A stretch of 64,000 nucleotides of DNA, taken from assembly GCA_050951605.1 (NCBI GenBank), contig JBMNJJ010000009.1, positions 440,697 to 504,696 of the forward strand. The letters run 5' to 3'. The notes under the pieces were generated by a model. It saw only the letters and a list, made by a program, of their open reading frames with translations, had not been told where the DNA came from and made no database searches. Origin of the DNA: DUTS01 sp050951605 (lineage in GTDB: Bacteria > Bacillota > Peptococcia > DRI-13 > DTU073). This document shows, piece after piece, positions 7,936 to 16,560 of the stretch (the first letter of the stretch is position 1; each line of letters begins with the position of its first letter). Position numbers and translations under genes: made by a program.

Positions 7936-9297
7936 ATGAACACGAGTACCTTTAAGGGTGGAATTCATTTGCCTGGGTATAAGGAAGGTACGCAAGGATT
8001 ACCGATAGTTCCGGCAAGTATTCCTGATAAAGTTTATCTTCCAATTTCGCAGCATATCGGAGCACCTTGTACTCCTCTTGTGGAGGTAGGAGATGAGGTA
8101 AAAAAAGGGCAAAAGATTGCTGCTGGAAAAGGTTTTGTAACTGCTCCTATTCATGCCAGTGTTAGTGGTCAGGTTGTAGCTATAGAAAAAAGGCAGCATC
8201 CCGGTGGGAATTTTGTCGATTGTCTTGTCCTTAAAAATGATGGGCAGGAAGAATGGGCTGAGACGGTAAAACCGAATCTTCACCCAGGAGATTTAAGTGC
8301 AGAAGAAATAAGAAATATTATTTTTGAAGCAGGGATTGTTGGCTTAGGAGGAGCGACATTCCCAACCCATGTTAAATATGCTCCTGTGGAGGGGAAGAAG
8401 GCTGATTATATTATCTTAAATGGCGTAGAATGTGAACCTTACATTACTGCTGACCATCGCTTAATGTTGGAAAAAGCAGAACGTATTGTAGCAGGATTGC
8501 GTTATATTTTAAAGGCTACTAATTGTGAACAAGGGGTTATTGCGATTGAAGAGAATAAGCCTGATGCCATTGCTCTTTTAAAAAAAGTGGTGGCTTCTGA
8601 TAAGCATATTCGGGTCCAAGCTTTACAAGAAAAATATCCGCAAGGTTCAGAAAAACAATTGATTTATGCCTGTACGCAAAGGGAGGTTCCCGTAGGAGGA
8701 TTACCCCTTGACGTAGGGGTGATTGTTAATAATGTAGGCACGGCGGTAGCGATAGCTGATGCTGTTGAATTAGGAACTCCGCTTATTGAACGTGTGGTTA
8801 CTTTAAGTGGTAATGGAATTAAAAATCCGGCTAATTATTTAGTAAGAATTGGTACGCTTTTCAGTCATTTAATTGAAGAAAGTGGCGGCTATACCGGTGA
8901 AATTGAGAAAATAATTGCCGGTGGTTTAATGATGGGGAAAGCTGTTTTTACTGCAGATATTCCTGTGATTAAAGGTAGTTCAGGGATAGTCGTACTTAAA
9001 AAAACTAAGCCAAAAGATGTTAGAGAATATAATTGTGTTCGTTGTGGGAAATGTATTGAAGCTTGTCCTCTTTTTCTAGAACCGACGACGATTGTTAAAT
9101 TAGCTAAACGAGGTTTGTGGGAAGAAGCGGCTCAAAATAATGTGATGAGTTGTATTGAATGTGGTTCTTGTGTTTATGTTTGTCCGGCACACATTCCTCT
9201 GGTTCAATATACACGGCGGGCAAAGCAAGCGATTAATGTGGCTAAAGCCAAAGCCAAAGCTAAGGCTAAAGCTAAAAGTGAGGGAGGTAAAAAATGA
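7936..9297 (+). CDS. rnfC: Electron transport complex subunit RnfC
   Basis: RnfC is the peripheral NADH- and FMN-binding subunit of the membrane-bound ferredoxin:NAD oxidoreductase that couples electron transfer to Na+ or H+ export. Seen: an N-terminal RnfC barrel-sandwich region, a GxGGAxFPTHVK segment near residue 140, and two 4Fe-4S motifs near the C-terminus (CVRCGKCIEACP and CIECGSCVYVCP). The end is a Lys-Ala repeat made of 6-base units. AGGAGTG lies upstream of the ATG. A weak -10 TAAAAT is at 7806, but no convincing -35 is seen. It is the first gene of rnfCDGEAB and overlaps rnfD by 4 bases. Confidence 0.97.
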   Translation: MNTSTFKGGIHLPGYKEGTQGLPIVPASIPDKVYLPISQHIGAPCTPLVEVGDEVKKGQKIAAGKGFVTAPIHASVSGQVVAIEKRQHPGGNFVDCLVLKNDGQEEWAETVKPNLHPGDLSAEEIRNIIFEAGIVGLGGATFPTHVKYAPVEGKKADYIILNGVECEPYITADHRLMLEKAERIVAGLRYILKATNCEQGVIAIEENKPDAIALLKKVVASDKHIRVQALQEKYPQGSEKQLIYACTQREVPVGGLPLDVGVIVNNVGTAVAIADAVELGTPLIERVVTLSGNGIKNPANYLVRIGTLFSHLIEESGGYTGEIEKIIAGGLMMGKAVFTADIPVIKGSSGIVVLKKTKPKDVREYNCVRCGKCIEACPLFLEPTTIVKLAKRGLWEEAAQNNVMSCIECGSCVYVCPAHIPLVQYTRRAKQAINVAKAKAKAKAKAKSEGGKK

Positions 9298-10256
9298 TGA
9301 ACAATCAGGATAATTTATTAATCGTTTCTTCCTCGCCACATCTTCATAGCGATAATAGTGTTTCCACGGCGATGCGGGATGTTCTTATTGCTCTTACACC
9401 TGCCTTAATTGCTTCTTTATATTTTTTCCGTTTTGCTGCAGCTAAAGTTATTTTGACTTGTGTTTTTGTGGCGGTGATAAGTGAAGTTATTGCTCAAAAA
9501 ATTATGAAGAAAGAAGTAACTGTTGACGATTACAGTGCGGTAGTTACCGGCTTGTTACTTGCTTTTTGTCTTCCGGCGACCATTCCTTGGTGGATGGCGG
9601 CTGTTGGTGCAGTAGTAGCTATTATTATTGGAAAACAGTTGTTTGGTGGTCTCGGTAATAATATTTTTAACCCCGCCTTAGTAGGAAGGGCTGTTCTTTT
9701 AGCGTCTTGGCCTGTAGCGATGACGAACTGGGTAAATCCTCTTGATGGGGTAACAACTGCTACTCCTTTAGGGATGCTTAAAGAAGGAACAGCTGCGCAA
9801 CTTCCGTCTTTAGGTCAATTATTTATTGGTAATGTAGGAGGGAGTTTAGGTGAAACGTGTGCTTTAGCCTTACTTCTCGGGGCCATATATTTGTTATATA
9901 AAGGTCATATCGATTGGCGAATTCCTTTTTCTTATCTAGGTACTGTTTTTGTTTTGACGGCAATTATTGGTGTTTTTAAAGGGGAAGGGCTTTGGTATCC
10001 ACTTTATCATCTTTTGGCCGGTGGTTTAATTTTAGGTGCCTTTTTTATGGCTACTGATTGGGTTACCAGTCCGTTGACGAAAAAAGGTAAATTTATTTTT
10101 GGACTCGGTTGTGGTCTTTTAACGGTGGTTATTCGCTTACAAGGTGGTTATCCGGAAGGTGTTTGTTATTCCATTTTATTGATGAATATGGTCACTCCTC
10201 TTATTGATCGTTATACTAAACCTCGTGTGTTTGGAGGTGTAAGTAAAAATGCGTAA
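9294..10256 (+). CDS. rnfD: Electron transport complex subunit RnfD
   Basis: This 320-residue integral membrane subunit of Rnf carries a covalently bound FMN. About nine hydrophobic helices are visible. The segment DGVTTATPLG near residue 150 contains the Thr expected to be flavinylated by ApbE. It overlaps rnfC by 4 bases and rnfG by 8, indicating translational coupling. The gene is intact, but its cofactor attachment depends on an ApbE enzyme, and the local apbE is frameshifted. Confidence 0.96.
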   Translation: MMNNQDNLLIVSSSPHLHSDNSVSTAMRDVLIALTPALIASLYFFRFAAAKVILTCVFVAVISEVIAQKIMKKEVTVDDYSAVVTGLLLAFCLPATIPWWMAAVGAVVAIIIGKQLFGGLGNNIFNPALVGRAVLLASWPVAMTNWVNPLDGVTTATPLGMLKEGTAAQLPSLGQLFIGNVGGSLGETCALALLLGAIYLLYKGHIDWRIPFSYLGTVFVLTAIIGVFKGEGLWYPLYHLLAGGLILGAFFMATDWVTSPLTKKGKFIFGLGCGLLTVVIRLQGGYPEGVCYSILLMNMVTPLIDRYTKPRVFGGVSKNA

Positions 10257-10824
10257 AGCGTTGAAATTAGGGCTGTTTTTATGTATTGTTGCTGGTATTG
10301 CAGGTTTTGCCATTTCTTATGTGAATGACCTTACTCAGCCCTTGATTGAGCAACAGATGGAAGCTAAAAAGTTAAATAGTTTTCAGGAGGTTTATTCTGG
10401 TATAGAGGAAGTTAAAGATGAAAGTAATCAATATTTAAACAGTAATACTGACCCTGTGCTTACGGAAGTGCATGTTGTTTATCAAGATAATATTCCTAAA
10501 GGTGTTATTTATATGGTTGAGCCTTCTGGATATAATGGAAAAATTCAGTTGTTAGTAGGCATTGATATTGCAGATAAGAAAATTACTGCGATTAAAATTT
10601 TAAGTCAGTCGGAGACACCTGGTCTTGGTTCTCAAGCAAAGGAAAGTTTCTTTAGGGATCGTTTTCAAGGGAAAAGCACGGTAAATCCGCTGGAAGTTGT
10701 GACTAAAGAGCCCGTAGGAGAAAATCAAGTGTTAGCTATAACTTCGGCGACGATTACTTCTAAGGCTGTAACTAGTGGTGTTAATGTAGCCCGACAACAT
10801 TTTTTAGATAATTTCGGAGGGTAA
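10249..10824 (+). CDS. rnfG: Electron transport complex subunit RnfG
   Basis: This 191-residue subunit has an N-terminal membrane anchor (about 5-24) and an extracytoplasmic FMN-binding domain. The flavinylation motif appears as TSATITS near residue 165, where the second Thr is the expected FMN attachment site. LSQSETPGLG near residue 120 is the other family hallmark. It is the second Rnf subunit that needs ApbE. The start overlaps the end of rnfD by 8 bases. Confidence 0.95.
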   Translation: MRKALKLGLFLCIVAGIAGFAISYVNDLTQPLIEQQMEAKKLNSFQEVYSGIEEVKDESNQYLNSNTDPVLTEVHVVYQDNIPKGVIYMVEPSGYNGKIQLLVGIDIADKKITAIKILSQSETPGLGSQAKESFFRDRFQGKSTVNPLEVVTKEPVGENQVLAITSATITSKAVTSGVNVARQHFLDNFGG

Positions 10825-10865
10825 GTTTAATATGTTATTTTGGAAAGAGGAGGTAAATTGCGGCG

Positions 10866-11525
10866 ATGAGTTTAGGAAAAGAATTTAGTAAAGGAATTTT
10901 GCGGGAAAACCCTCTTTTTCGTCTTACTTTAGGGATGTGTCCTTCTTTGGCAATTACGACTTCGGTTAATAATGCTTTGGGGATGGGGGTAGCTTTCACC
11001 GGGGTGCTTCTAGCTTCTAATGTGGTGATATCGGCTTTACGTAAAGTTATTCCAGAGAGTATTCGTATCCCTTGTTATATTGTTATTATTGCTTCTTTTG
11101 TTACTTTAACGGAAATGTTAATGCAGGCATACATGCCTGAGTTGTTTGAAAGCTTAGGTATTTTCATTCCCTTAATTGTCGTAAATTGCATCATTTTAGG
11201 GCGGGCAGAAGCTTTTGCGAGTAAAAACACGGTTTTGCCTTCTTTTATGGATGGTTTAGGCATGGGTGTTGGTTATACTTTAGCCTTAGTTATTGTTTCT
11301 ACGTTTAGAGAAATTTTAGGAGCAGGAACATTTATGGGACATGTTGTTTTTGCTGATTCAACATATTCAGCCTTAATTATGATTCTGCCACCCGGAGGGT
11401 TCATTACGTTAGGATGTATCTTAGGTTTTCTTAATTTGCTGCAAAACAGAAAGGTTATGAAAAATAGACGTACTACTCAGTTGAAGCTAAAACAGCAAGT
11501 AGCACAGCAAGTAAGTAGTAATTAA
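10866..11525 (+). CDS. rnfE: Electron transport complex subunit RnfE
   Basis: This integral membrane protein of 219 residues and about six helices belongs to the RnfA/RnfE (NqrD/E) pair that forms the symmetrical membrane core. The N-terminal NPLFRLTLGMCPSLA is canonical, with a Cys expected to help bind the intramembrane cluster. The Lys/Gln-rich tail after residue 195 is a loose extension. GGAGGT lies before the ATG; the gap to rnfG is 41 bases. Confidence 0.95.
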   Translation: MSLGKEFSKGILRENPLFRLTLGMCPSLAITTSVNNALGMGVAFTGVLLASNVVISALRKVIPESIRIPCYIVIIASFVTLTEMLMQAYMPELFESLGIFIPLIVVNCIILGRAEAFASKNTVLPSFMDGLGMGVGYTLALVIVSTFREILGAGTFMGHVVFADSTYSALIMILPPGGFITLGCILGFLNLLQNRKVMKNRRTTQLKLKQQVAQQVSSN

Positions 11526-11542
11526 GAAAGGAGGCCATTTAA

Positions 11543-12118
11543 ATGCGTGAAATGATCATCATTATTATCGGTGCGGTTTTAATTAATAATATAATTTTGT
11601 CACAGTTTTTAGGTGTTTGTCCCTTTTTAGGTGTTTCTAAGAAACTCTCCTCTGCTGTAGGGATGGGTGTGGCGGTAACTTTTGTTTTAACTTTGGCTTC
11701 CTTGATTACTTGGCTGGTGCAGACATTTATTTTAGAGCTTTTAGAAATAGAATATCTGCAGACAATTGCTTTTATTTTGGTGATTGCTTCCTTAGTTCAG
11801 TTTGTGGAAATGGTGATGCGGAAAAAAACACCCGATCTTTATGAGGCCTTAGGGGTATATCTTCCTTTGATTACTACCAACTGTGCTGTGTTAGGGGTAG
11901 CCATTATTAATATCCAAAAGTCTTATGGTTTTCTGGAAACATTAGCCAATAGTTTAGGAAATGCCTTAGGTTTTACTTTGGCTTTAGTTTTATTTGCGGG
12001 AATTAGGGAGAGGTTGGAAGATGCTGATGTTCCTCAAAGTTTAAAAGGGATGCCCATTGCTTTGGTTACTGCTGCTTTAATGTCGATTGCTTTTTTAGGA
12101 TTTACGGGTCTTTTATAA
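11543..12118 (+). CDS. rnfA: Electron transport complex subunit RnfA
   Basis: RnfA is the 191-residue six-helix partner of RnfE in the membrane core. INNIILSQFLGVCPFLG at the N-terminus carries the conserved Cys; TTNCAVLG near residue 110 carries the second one. The length is typical. AAGGAGGC lies 9 bases upstream of the ATG, and rnfB follows after 22 bases. Confidence 0.96.
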   Translation: MREMIIIIIGAVLINNIILSQFLGVCPFLGVSKKLSSAVGMGVAVTFVLTLASLITWLVQTFILELLEIEYLQTIAFILVIASLVQFVEMVMRKKTPDLYEALGVYLPLITTNCAVLGVAIINIQKSYGFLETLANSLGNALGFTLALVLFAGIRERLEDADVPQSLKGMPIALVTAALMSIAFLGFTGLL

Positions 12119-12140
12119 ATGAGTACGGAGGTAGAACATC

Positions 12141-13024
12141 ATGATTTATGCAGTTTTAAGTTTGGCTGTTTTGGGAGGAGTTTTTGGCATAGTTCTCGGT
12201 GTAGCCAATAAAAAATTTGCTGTAGAGGTTGATCCACGGGTAGAAGCGATTACTGAAGTTTTACCCGGAGCTAATTGTGGCAGCTGTGGTTTTCCCGGTT
12301 GTAGTGGTTATGCAGAGGCAATCGTAGCAGGTACGGCTCCACTTGATGCTTGTGCACCGGGTAAAGATGAAGTTCGGCAAAAGATTGCTCAAATAATGGG
12401 TGTGGAGGCAGGTAAAGCTAAAGAACGTAAGGTTGCTCAGCTTTTCTGCAAAGGAGGACGGATAGAGCTGCTTTTCTCTATGAATATGAAGGTATCCGGG
12501 ATTGTCATACTGCGGCGACGATGTTTCAAGGACCTAAGGCTTGTAGTTATGGTTGTCTTGGTTTAGGTAGTTGTGTTGAGGCTTGTCCTTTCGGGGGTAT
12601 TCAGATGGGAGAAGACCAATTACCGGTAGTTGATTATGAGTTATGTTCAGGTTGTGGTGCTTGTGTAGATAATTGCCCACAACATATTTTAAAGCTTGTT
12701 AAAGCCTCTCAGCTTGTTCATGTTCGTTGTAGTAATAAAGAAAAAGGGAAAAAGGCGAAAAAAGCTTGTACAGTAGCCTGTATTAAATGTAAACTTTGTG
12801 AAAGAAATTGTCCGGAAGGGGCGATTAGTGTAGTCGCTGATGCCGAAGGGAGTATTGCGGTAATTGATTATGCGAAGTGTACTAATTGTGGAATTTGTGT
12901 CGAAAAGTGTCCTACCAAGGTCATTGAAAAAATGTTGCCGCTAACAACTTCCCTGGAGCAGAATAAAGAAGTAACTCCTGGGCAAAAACCTACAGGCTGT
13001 CAAAATTGTGGTCTTTGTCAGTAA
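12141..13024 (+). pseudogene. rnfB: RnfB ferredoxin-like subunit, broken by a one-base frameshift
   Basis: The N-terminal part has a membrane anchor and the CGSCGFPGC...C cluster motif. The frame then shifts near 12458: the frame continues to a TAG near 12566, while the RnfB sequence resumes in the frame two bases along (DRAAFLYEYEGIRDC, then two 4Fe-4S ferredoxin repeats and further Cys motifs to 13024). Joined, it is about 294 residues, normal for clostridial RnfB. One lost A in GGAGGACGG would explain it. No slippery heptamer is present and the downstream frame has no start near the break. It is either a real lesion or a sequencing error; if real, electron entry from ferredoxin would be lost. 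Confidence 0.88.
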
Positions 13025-13054
13025 AGATATTTTTATGAAAGTAGGAGTATTTTG

Positions 13055-14117
13055 ATGAAAAAGAACTATCCCATAGTGCTGATAGTATTTTTAGTGATTG
13101 CTTTGTTGGTGGGAACTATCTTTTTGAGGCAAAAAAAAGAGCGAGAATTGACGAGTGATGAATTTCTGATGGATACTTTAATCAGTATTAGTACTTATGG
13201 TACTGATACTGATTTTTTACAAAAAGCTATGGAAAAAGCTTTTCAGGAAATGAGACGTATTGCTGATTTAACTGATCGCTTTTCCTTTGTCAGGAACAAC
13301 TGCTGCTGCCTTAAGTGATGTAGTTTCTATTAATGAAAATGCGGGGATAAAACCTGTTGTTGTAGACAAAGATGTCTTTAAAATGTTGCAATTAGCCCAA
13401 GCATATAATCGGCTCACAGAAGGTGCTTTTGATGTGACTATTGGCCCTTTAATGGACTTATGGGGTTTTGGTCGCGAAAAGCAAAAGGTCCCCACTGCTG
13501 GCGAATTAGAGCAGGTTTTAACTTTAGTAGATAGTGAAAAGTTAATTTTAAATCAAGAGGAACAGAGTGCTTTTTTAAGCGAAAAGGGAATGTCTTTAGA
13601 TTTAGGTGCAGTCGCCAAAGGTTATGCTGTAGAAAAAGCTGCACAAGTATTGAGAAAAGAGGGTGTTGAGAAAGCTTTAATTAATGCGGGAGGGAATATT
13701 AGGGTTATAGGTGAAAAAGTAAAGAGGCAACCTTGGAAAATAGGGATTCAAGACCCACGTGATTCTTCTGCTTTAATCGGGATACTTTCTTTAGAAGATG
13801 AAGCTACGGCTACTTCCGGAGATTATAACCGGATGATTAAAATTGCTGGAAAGAATTATCATCATCTTCTTTCTCCTCAGACAGGCTGTCCAGTAGGATA
13901 TAATATGGGTGTAACTGTAGTTACGCGTGATGCAGGTCAAGCGGATTTGCTTTCGACCGCTTTGTTTCTTTTAGAGCCACAACAGGCCCTAGAGTTAGTA
14001 GCCAAGTTAAGTGAGACAGAAGTAGTTATTGTGACTGCTGACCAGAAAATTTTAGTTAGTCCTGGCCTACAAGGGAAGATAGAACTGAGACCGAGGAAGG
14101 AATATAGTTATGACTAA
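13055..14117 (+). pseudogene. apbE: FAD:protein FMN transferase ApbE, broken by a frameshift
   Basis: ApbE attaches FMN to Thr residues of RnfD and RnfG on the outer side of the membrane. The first part (from ATG 13055, after GTAGGAGT) has a membrane anchor and the MDTLISI start of the fold. The frame breaks between 13272 and 13318; the rest continues one base along (ALSDVVSINENAG, GAVAKGYAVEKA, AGGNIRV) to 14117. Removing one base in the TTTTCCTTTG tract restores about 353 residues. The downstream piece is open only from a TTG at 13287 with no ribosome-binding site. Neighbouring rnfB and the next gene are also disrupted. Confidence 0.88.
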
Positions 14118-14484
14118 AACTGATCAAAAATTATTATTAGTATTATTAATAATCGGTTTGCTGGCTCTGTGTTTTGAATAGGTTTTATTTTCATCCCAGA
14201 CACAGTCAAATCAGGTGGTCATAAAAGTAAAGGGTGAGATAATAAAGACTTTAACTTTACGAGAAGGAGAACCTTTGCAGAGGTTGATCATTGAAGGAAA
14301 AAGAGGTCAGGCTATTGTGGAAACTAAAGGACTAAAGGTGCGGATGTTGGAAGCTCCCTGTCCTGATCAAATTTGTGTTAAACAAGGGTGGATCGATAGG
14401 CCGCGACAAACGATTATTTGTGTACCTAATGAGATTGTTATTTATATAGATGCAGAAGCTTCTCTTGATGGGATTACTGGTTAA
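14110..14484 (+). pseudogene. NusG domain II-containing membrane protein with an in-frame TAG
   Basis: From ATG 14110 the frame encodes a typical start (MTKTDQKLLLVLLIIGLLAL, a membrane helix), is stopped by TAG at codon 24 (14179-14181), and then stays open in the same frame to 14484. The latter part is the NusG_II-type beta domain (IKVKGEIIKTLTL... APCPDQICVKQGWI), with the conserved CPDQICV motif. A GTG at 14215 is the only later start and would leave a domain without its anchor. The start overlaps apbE by 8 bases. Such genes usually lie between apbE and a Gx transporter gene, as here. A single substitution from TGG or CAG would create the stop. Confidence 0.8.
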
Positions 14485-14500
14485 ATAAGGTGAGTTATTA

Positions 14501-15025
14501 ATGTCTAAAACACGAAAATTAGTATATTTTTCTCTTTTTATAACCCTGGCTACAGCACTGGGTTTTTTAGAAATGCTTTTACCTAATCCTCTTCCTTTGC
14601 CGGGGGTTAAATTAGGGCTGGCGAATATTGTTACTTTATTGGTACTTTATCTGTATGGTTTGAAGGCAGGATTAGTAGTATCTTTGTTTCGAGTTCTTTT
14701 TGCCTCTTTATTAGGAGGAACTTTTCTTGCAGTAGGTTTTTGGCTTAGTTTTTCCGGTGCTGTCTTCAGCACTTTAGTTATGGCTGTATTAATTAAATGT
14801 GTTCCGGCACTAAGCATTATGGGTGTAAGTATGGTTGGAGCTGTGTCACACAATGTCGGACAATTACTGACAGCTTCACTCTTAATTCAAACACCATATA
14901 TTTTTTATTATCTTCCTATTTTACTTTTAGCAGGCTTACCTACCGGAGTGGTGACTGGTTATCTTGCTCGTTTATTGCTTCGTTATTTTCCGGGAAAAGA
15001 TTTTTTAATTATTAAAGAAAAATAA
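14501..15025 (+). CDS. Gx transporter / heptaprenyl diphosphate synthase component I family
   Basis: This 174-residue membrane protein of five or six helices belongs to the family annotated Hpre_diP_synt_I or Gx transporter. Seen: LPNPLPLPGVKLGLANIVTL near residue 30 and GVSMVGAVSHNVGQL near 110, both family hallmarks. It resembles small ECF-like substrate-binding membrane proteins; its substrate is not known to me. It closes the rnf-apbE-NusG_II cluster, where it is commonly found, so a link to flavin or quinone supply is an inference. It is intact. Confidence 0.85.
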   Translation: MSKTRKLVYFSLFITLATALGFLEMLLPNPLPLPGVKLGLANIVTLLVLYLYGLKAGLVVSLFRVLFASLLGGTFLAVGFWLSFSGAVFSTLVMAVLIKCVPALSIMGVSMVGAVSHNVGQLLTASLLIQTPYIFYYLPILLLAGLPTGVVTGYLARLLLRYFPGKDFLIIKEK

Positions 15026-15096
15026 AAAGACAGGCACATTATTAGTTTCATCACCATATTATTAAGAATGACTGTAAAAATGGAGGTGAAACTGTA

Positions 15097-15789
15097 ATGG
15101 GTTTAGGGACAATAATTATTGCCGCGGCAACCTTAATTAACAGCCTGTTACTTCTTGCTTATTATTTAAATAATAATGCATTTCCTCATCCGCTTTCTGA
15201 AAAGGATGAGCATTTTTATTTAAAAAAAGTTCAAGCCGGAGACCTTAATGCTAGAAATACGCTGATTGAACATAATTTAAGATTAGTAGCCCATATTGCT
15301 AAAAAATTTGATGGGGTAGGTGATGATAAAGATGATATTATTTCTATAGGGACTATAGGTTTAATTAAAGCCATTAATACTTTTGATCCTGAAAAAGGTA
15401 CAAAGTTAGCTACATATGCCGCACGCTGTATTGAAAATGAAATTTTAATGCACTTGCGAGCAACTAAAAAAAACAGAGGCGAGGTTTCTCTTTATGACCC
15501 GATAGGTGTTGACAAAGAAGGTAATGAGATTACATTAATTGATATTTTAGGTACACATCCGGATGTTGTTCCAGACCTTGTGCAAACTAATGTAGAATTC
15601 CAGCAGGCTCTGGAAAAGATTAAAAATTTAAGTACACGGGAAAGAAACGTTTTAGAAATGCGTTTTGGTTTAGTTAACGGTTTTAGAAAAACTCAACGAG
15701 AAATTGCTATGATGTTAGGAATATCGCGTTCCTATGTTTCGCGTATTGAAAAGAGAGCTTTAGAAAAATTAATTAAGGAGTTAAAATAA
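15097..15789 (+). CDS. sigK: RNA polymerase sporulation sigma factor sigma-K
   Basis: This 230-residue late mother-cell sigma factor is continuous, with no skin-type insertion. The first ~25 residues are hydrophobic (LGTIIIAAATLINSLLLLAY), matching the membrane-binding pro-sequence removed by SpoIVFB in Bacillus. Region 2 follows (HNLRLVAHIAKKF, GLIKAINTFDPEKGTKLATYA), then region 4 (TQREIAMMLGISRSYVSRIEKRA). GGAGGTGA lies before the ATG. CATATTAT at 15055 is reminiscent of a sigma-E -10 element, but no clear -35 was found. It follows the Rnf cluster on the same strand with a 71-base gap. Confidence 0.95.
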   Translation: MGLGTIIIAAATLINSLLLLAYYLNNNAFPHPLSEKDEHFYLKKVQAGDLNARNTLIEHNLRLVAHIAKKFDGVGDDKDDIISIGTIGLIKAINTFDPEKGTKLATYAARCIENEILMHLRATKKNRGEVSLYDPIGVDKEGNEITLIDILGTHPDVVPDLVQTNVEFQQALEKIKNLSTRERNVLEMRFGLVNGFRKTQREIAMMLGISRSYVSRIEKRALEKLIKELK

Positions 15790-15792
15790 AAT

Positions 15793-15819
15793 AAAAAAAA
15801 GACCTCTTTTATTGAGGTC
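15793..15819 (-). terminator. Hairpin with U-tract only on the minus strand
   Basis: GACCTC / GAGGTC with a 7-base loop follows an A-rich run. Read on the minus strand it is a classical terminator; on the + strand, just after sigK, it lacks a T run. No minus-strand gene lies upstream of it, so it may be a weak + strand hairpin. Confidence 0.4.
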
Positions 15820-15985
15820 GGCAAGGAAATTAAACATAAAATTATATTTATAAAAAAGGAAAGATATTAGTTCACTTTAATTATATATTATAAAGTAGAG
15901 TTAAGTAAAGTCATTCTGTGATCGGGGAATGATTTTATTCTCTATTTATGGTAAAATATTTGTAGGAAAATGGTAGGAGATAAAT

Positions 15986-16471
15986 ATGAGTATTTTGAAA
16001 CCTGATTTAATGGTTAATTCTCTTGGTGATATTAATTTAAAGTTACATTGGGAGAGGGGTAAACGAGGAATAATTTTAGATCTTGATAATACAATAGTTT
16101 CGTGGAATGTTAAGGAATTAAGTGAAGAAGGACATCTTTTTCTTAAGCAAGCTCTTGCTTTAAAATATAAAATATATTTACTTACAAATGCTGGGCGAAA
16201 AAGGACAGAAACTATTGCTCGAAAATATAACATTTCTTATATCGCTCCAGCTCTTAAACCGCGGAAAAGTCCTTTTTTAAAAGCTTTAAAAAAAATGAAT
16301 TTACAAAAGGATAAAGTTTTAGTTATTGGGGATCAGATTTTTACAGATATTTTAGGGGGAAATCGAGTTGGTTGTTATACAATTTTAGTGCCACCTCTTT
16401 CGCCAAGGGAGTTTATAGGCACAAAGTTTATACGGTTATTAGAATTTTTCGTTAAACGGATGATTATTTAG
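15986..16471 (+). CDS. YqeG family HAD IIIA-type phosphatase
   Basis: This 161-residue cytosolic HAD phosphatase carries LDLDNTIVSWN (motif I) near residue 32, TNAGRKR (motif II) near 70 and VLVIGDQIFTDILGGN (motif IV) near 110. The order and short length match YqeG, related to mitochondrial PGP phosphatase Gep4/PTPMT-like HADs. YqeG usually sits next to aroE or yqeH in Bacillus; here it precedes aroK. GTAGGAGA lies 9 bases before the ATG. Its physiological substrate is not established from sequence. Confidence 0.9.
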   Translation: MSILKPDLMVNSLGDINLKLHWERGKRGIILDLDNTIVSWNVKELSEEGHLFLKQALALKYKIYLLTNAGRKRTETIARKYNISYIAPALKPRKSPFLKALKKMNLQKDKVLVIGDQIFTDILGGNRVGCYTILVPPLSPREFIGTKFIRLLEFFVKRMII

Positions 16472-16560
16472 TAAGTTTAATAAGTACCTTATGCTGTAAA
16501 AGGATGTTTTGGTGACTTGATGATGATAAATAGAATTAGCATTTAAGGCGGGTGAATAAT

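Noticed and set aside
9235..9292. CRISPR-like repeats
   Set aside because: The repeats are six-base, in-frame coding units inside rnfC without spacers.
12521..13024. Second half of rnfB as a separate 4Fe-4S ferredoxin gene
   Set aside because: RnfB homology continues upstream of the ATG at 12521 in the same frame and there is no ribosome-binding site near that ATG, so it is the end of a broken gene.
13287..14117. Independent short ApbE starting at TTG 13287
   Set aside because: No ribosome-binding site; the first part of the fold and the membrane anchor are in the other frame directly upstream.
14179..14181. Amber codon read as pyrrolysine
   Set aside because: TAG ends several ordinary genes in the window, and no pyl genes are visible. 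A mutation or sequence error is simpler.
15793..15819. Terminator of sigK on the + strand
   Set aside because: The T run is on the wrong side for + strand transcripts; listed as a minus-oriented hairpin instead.
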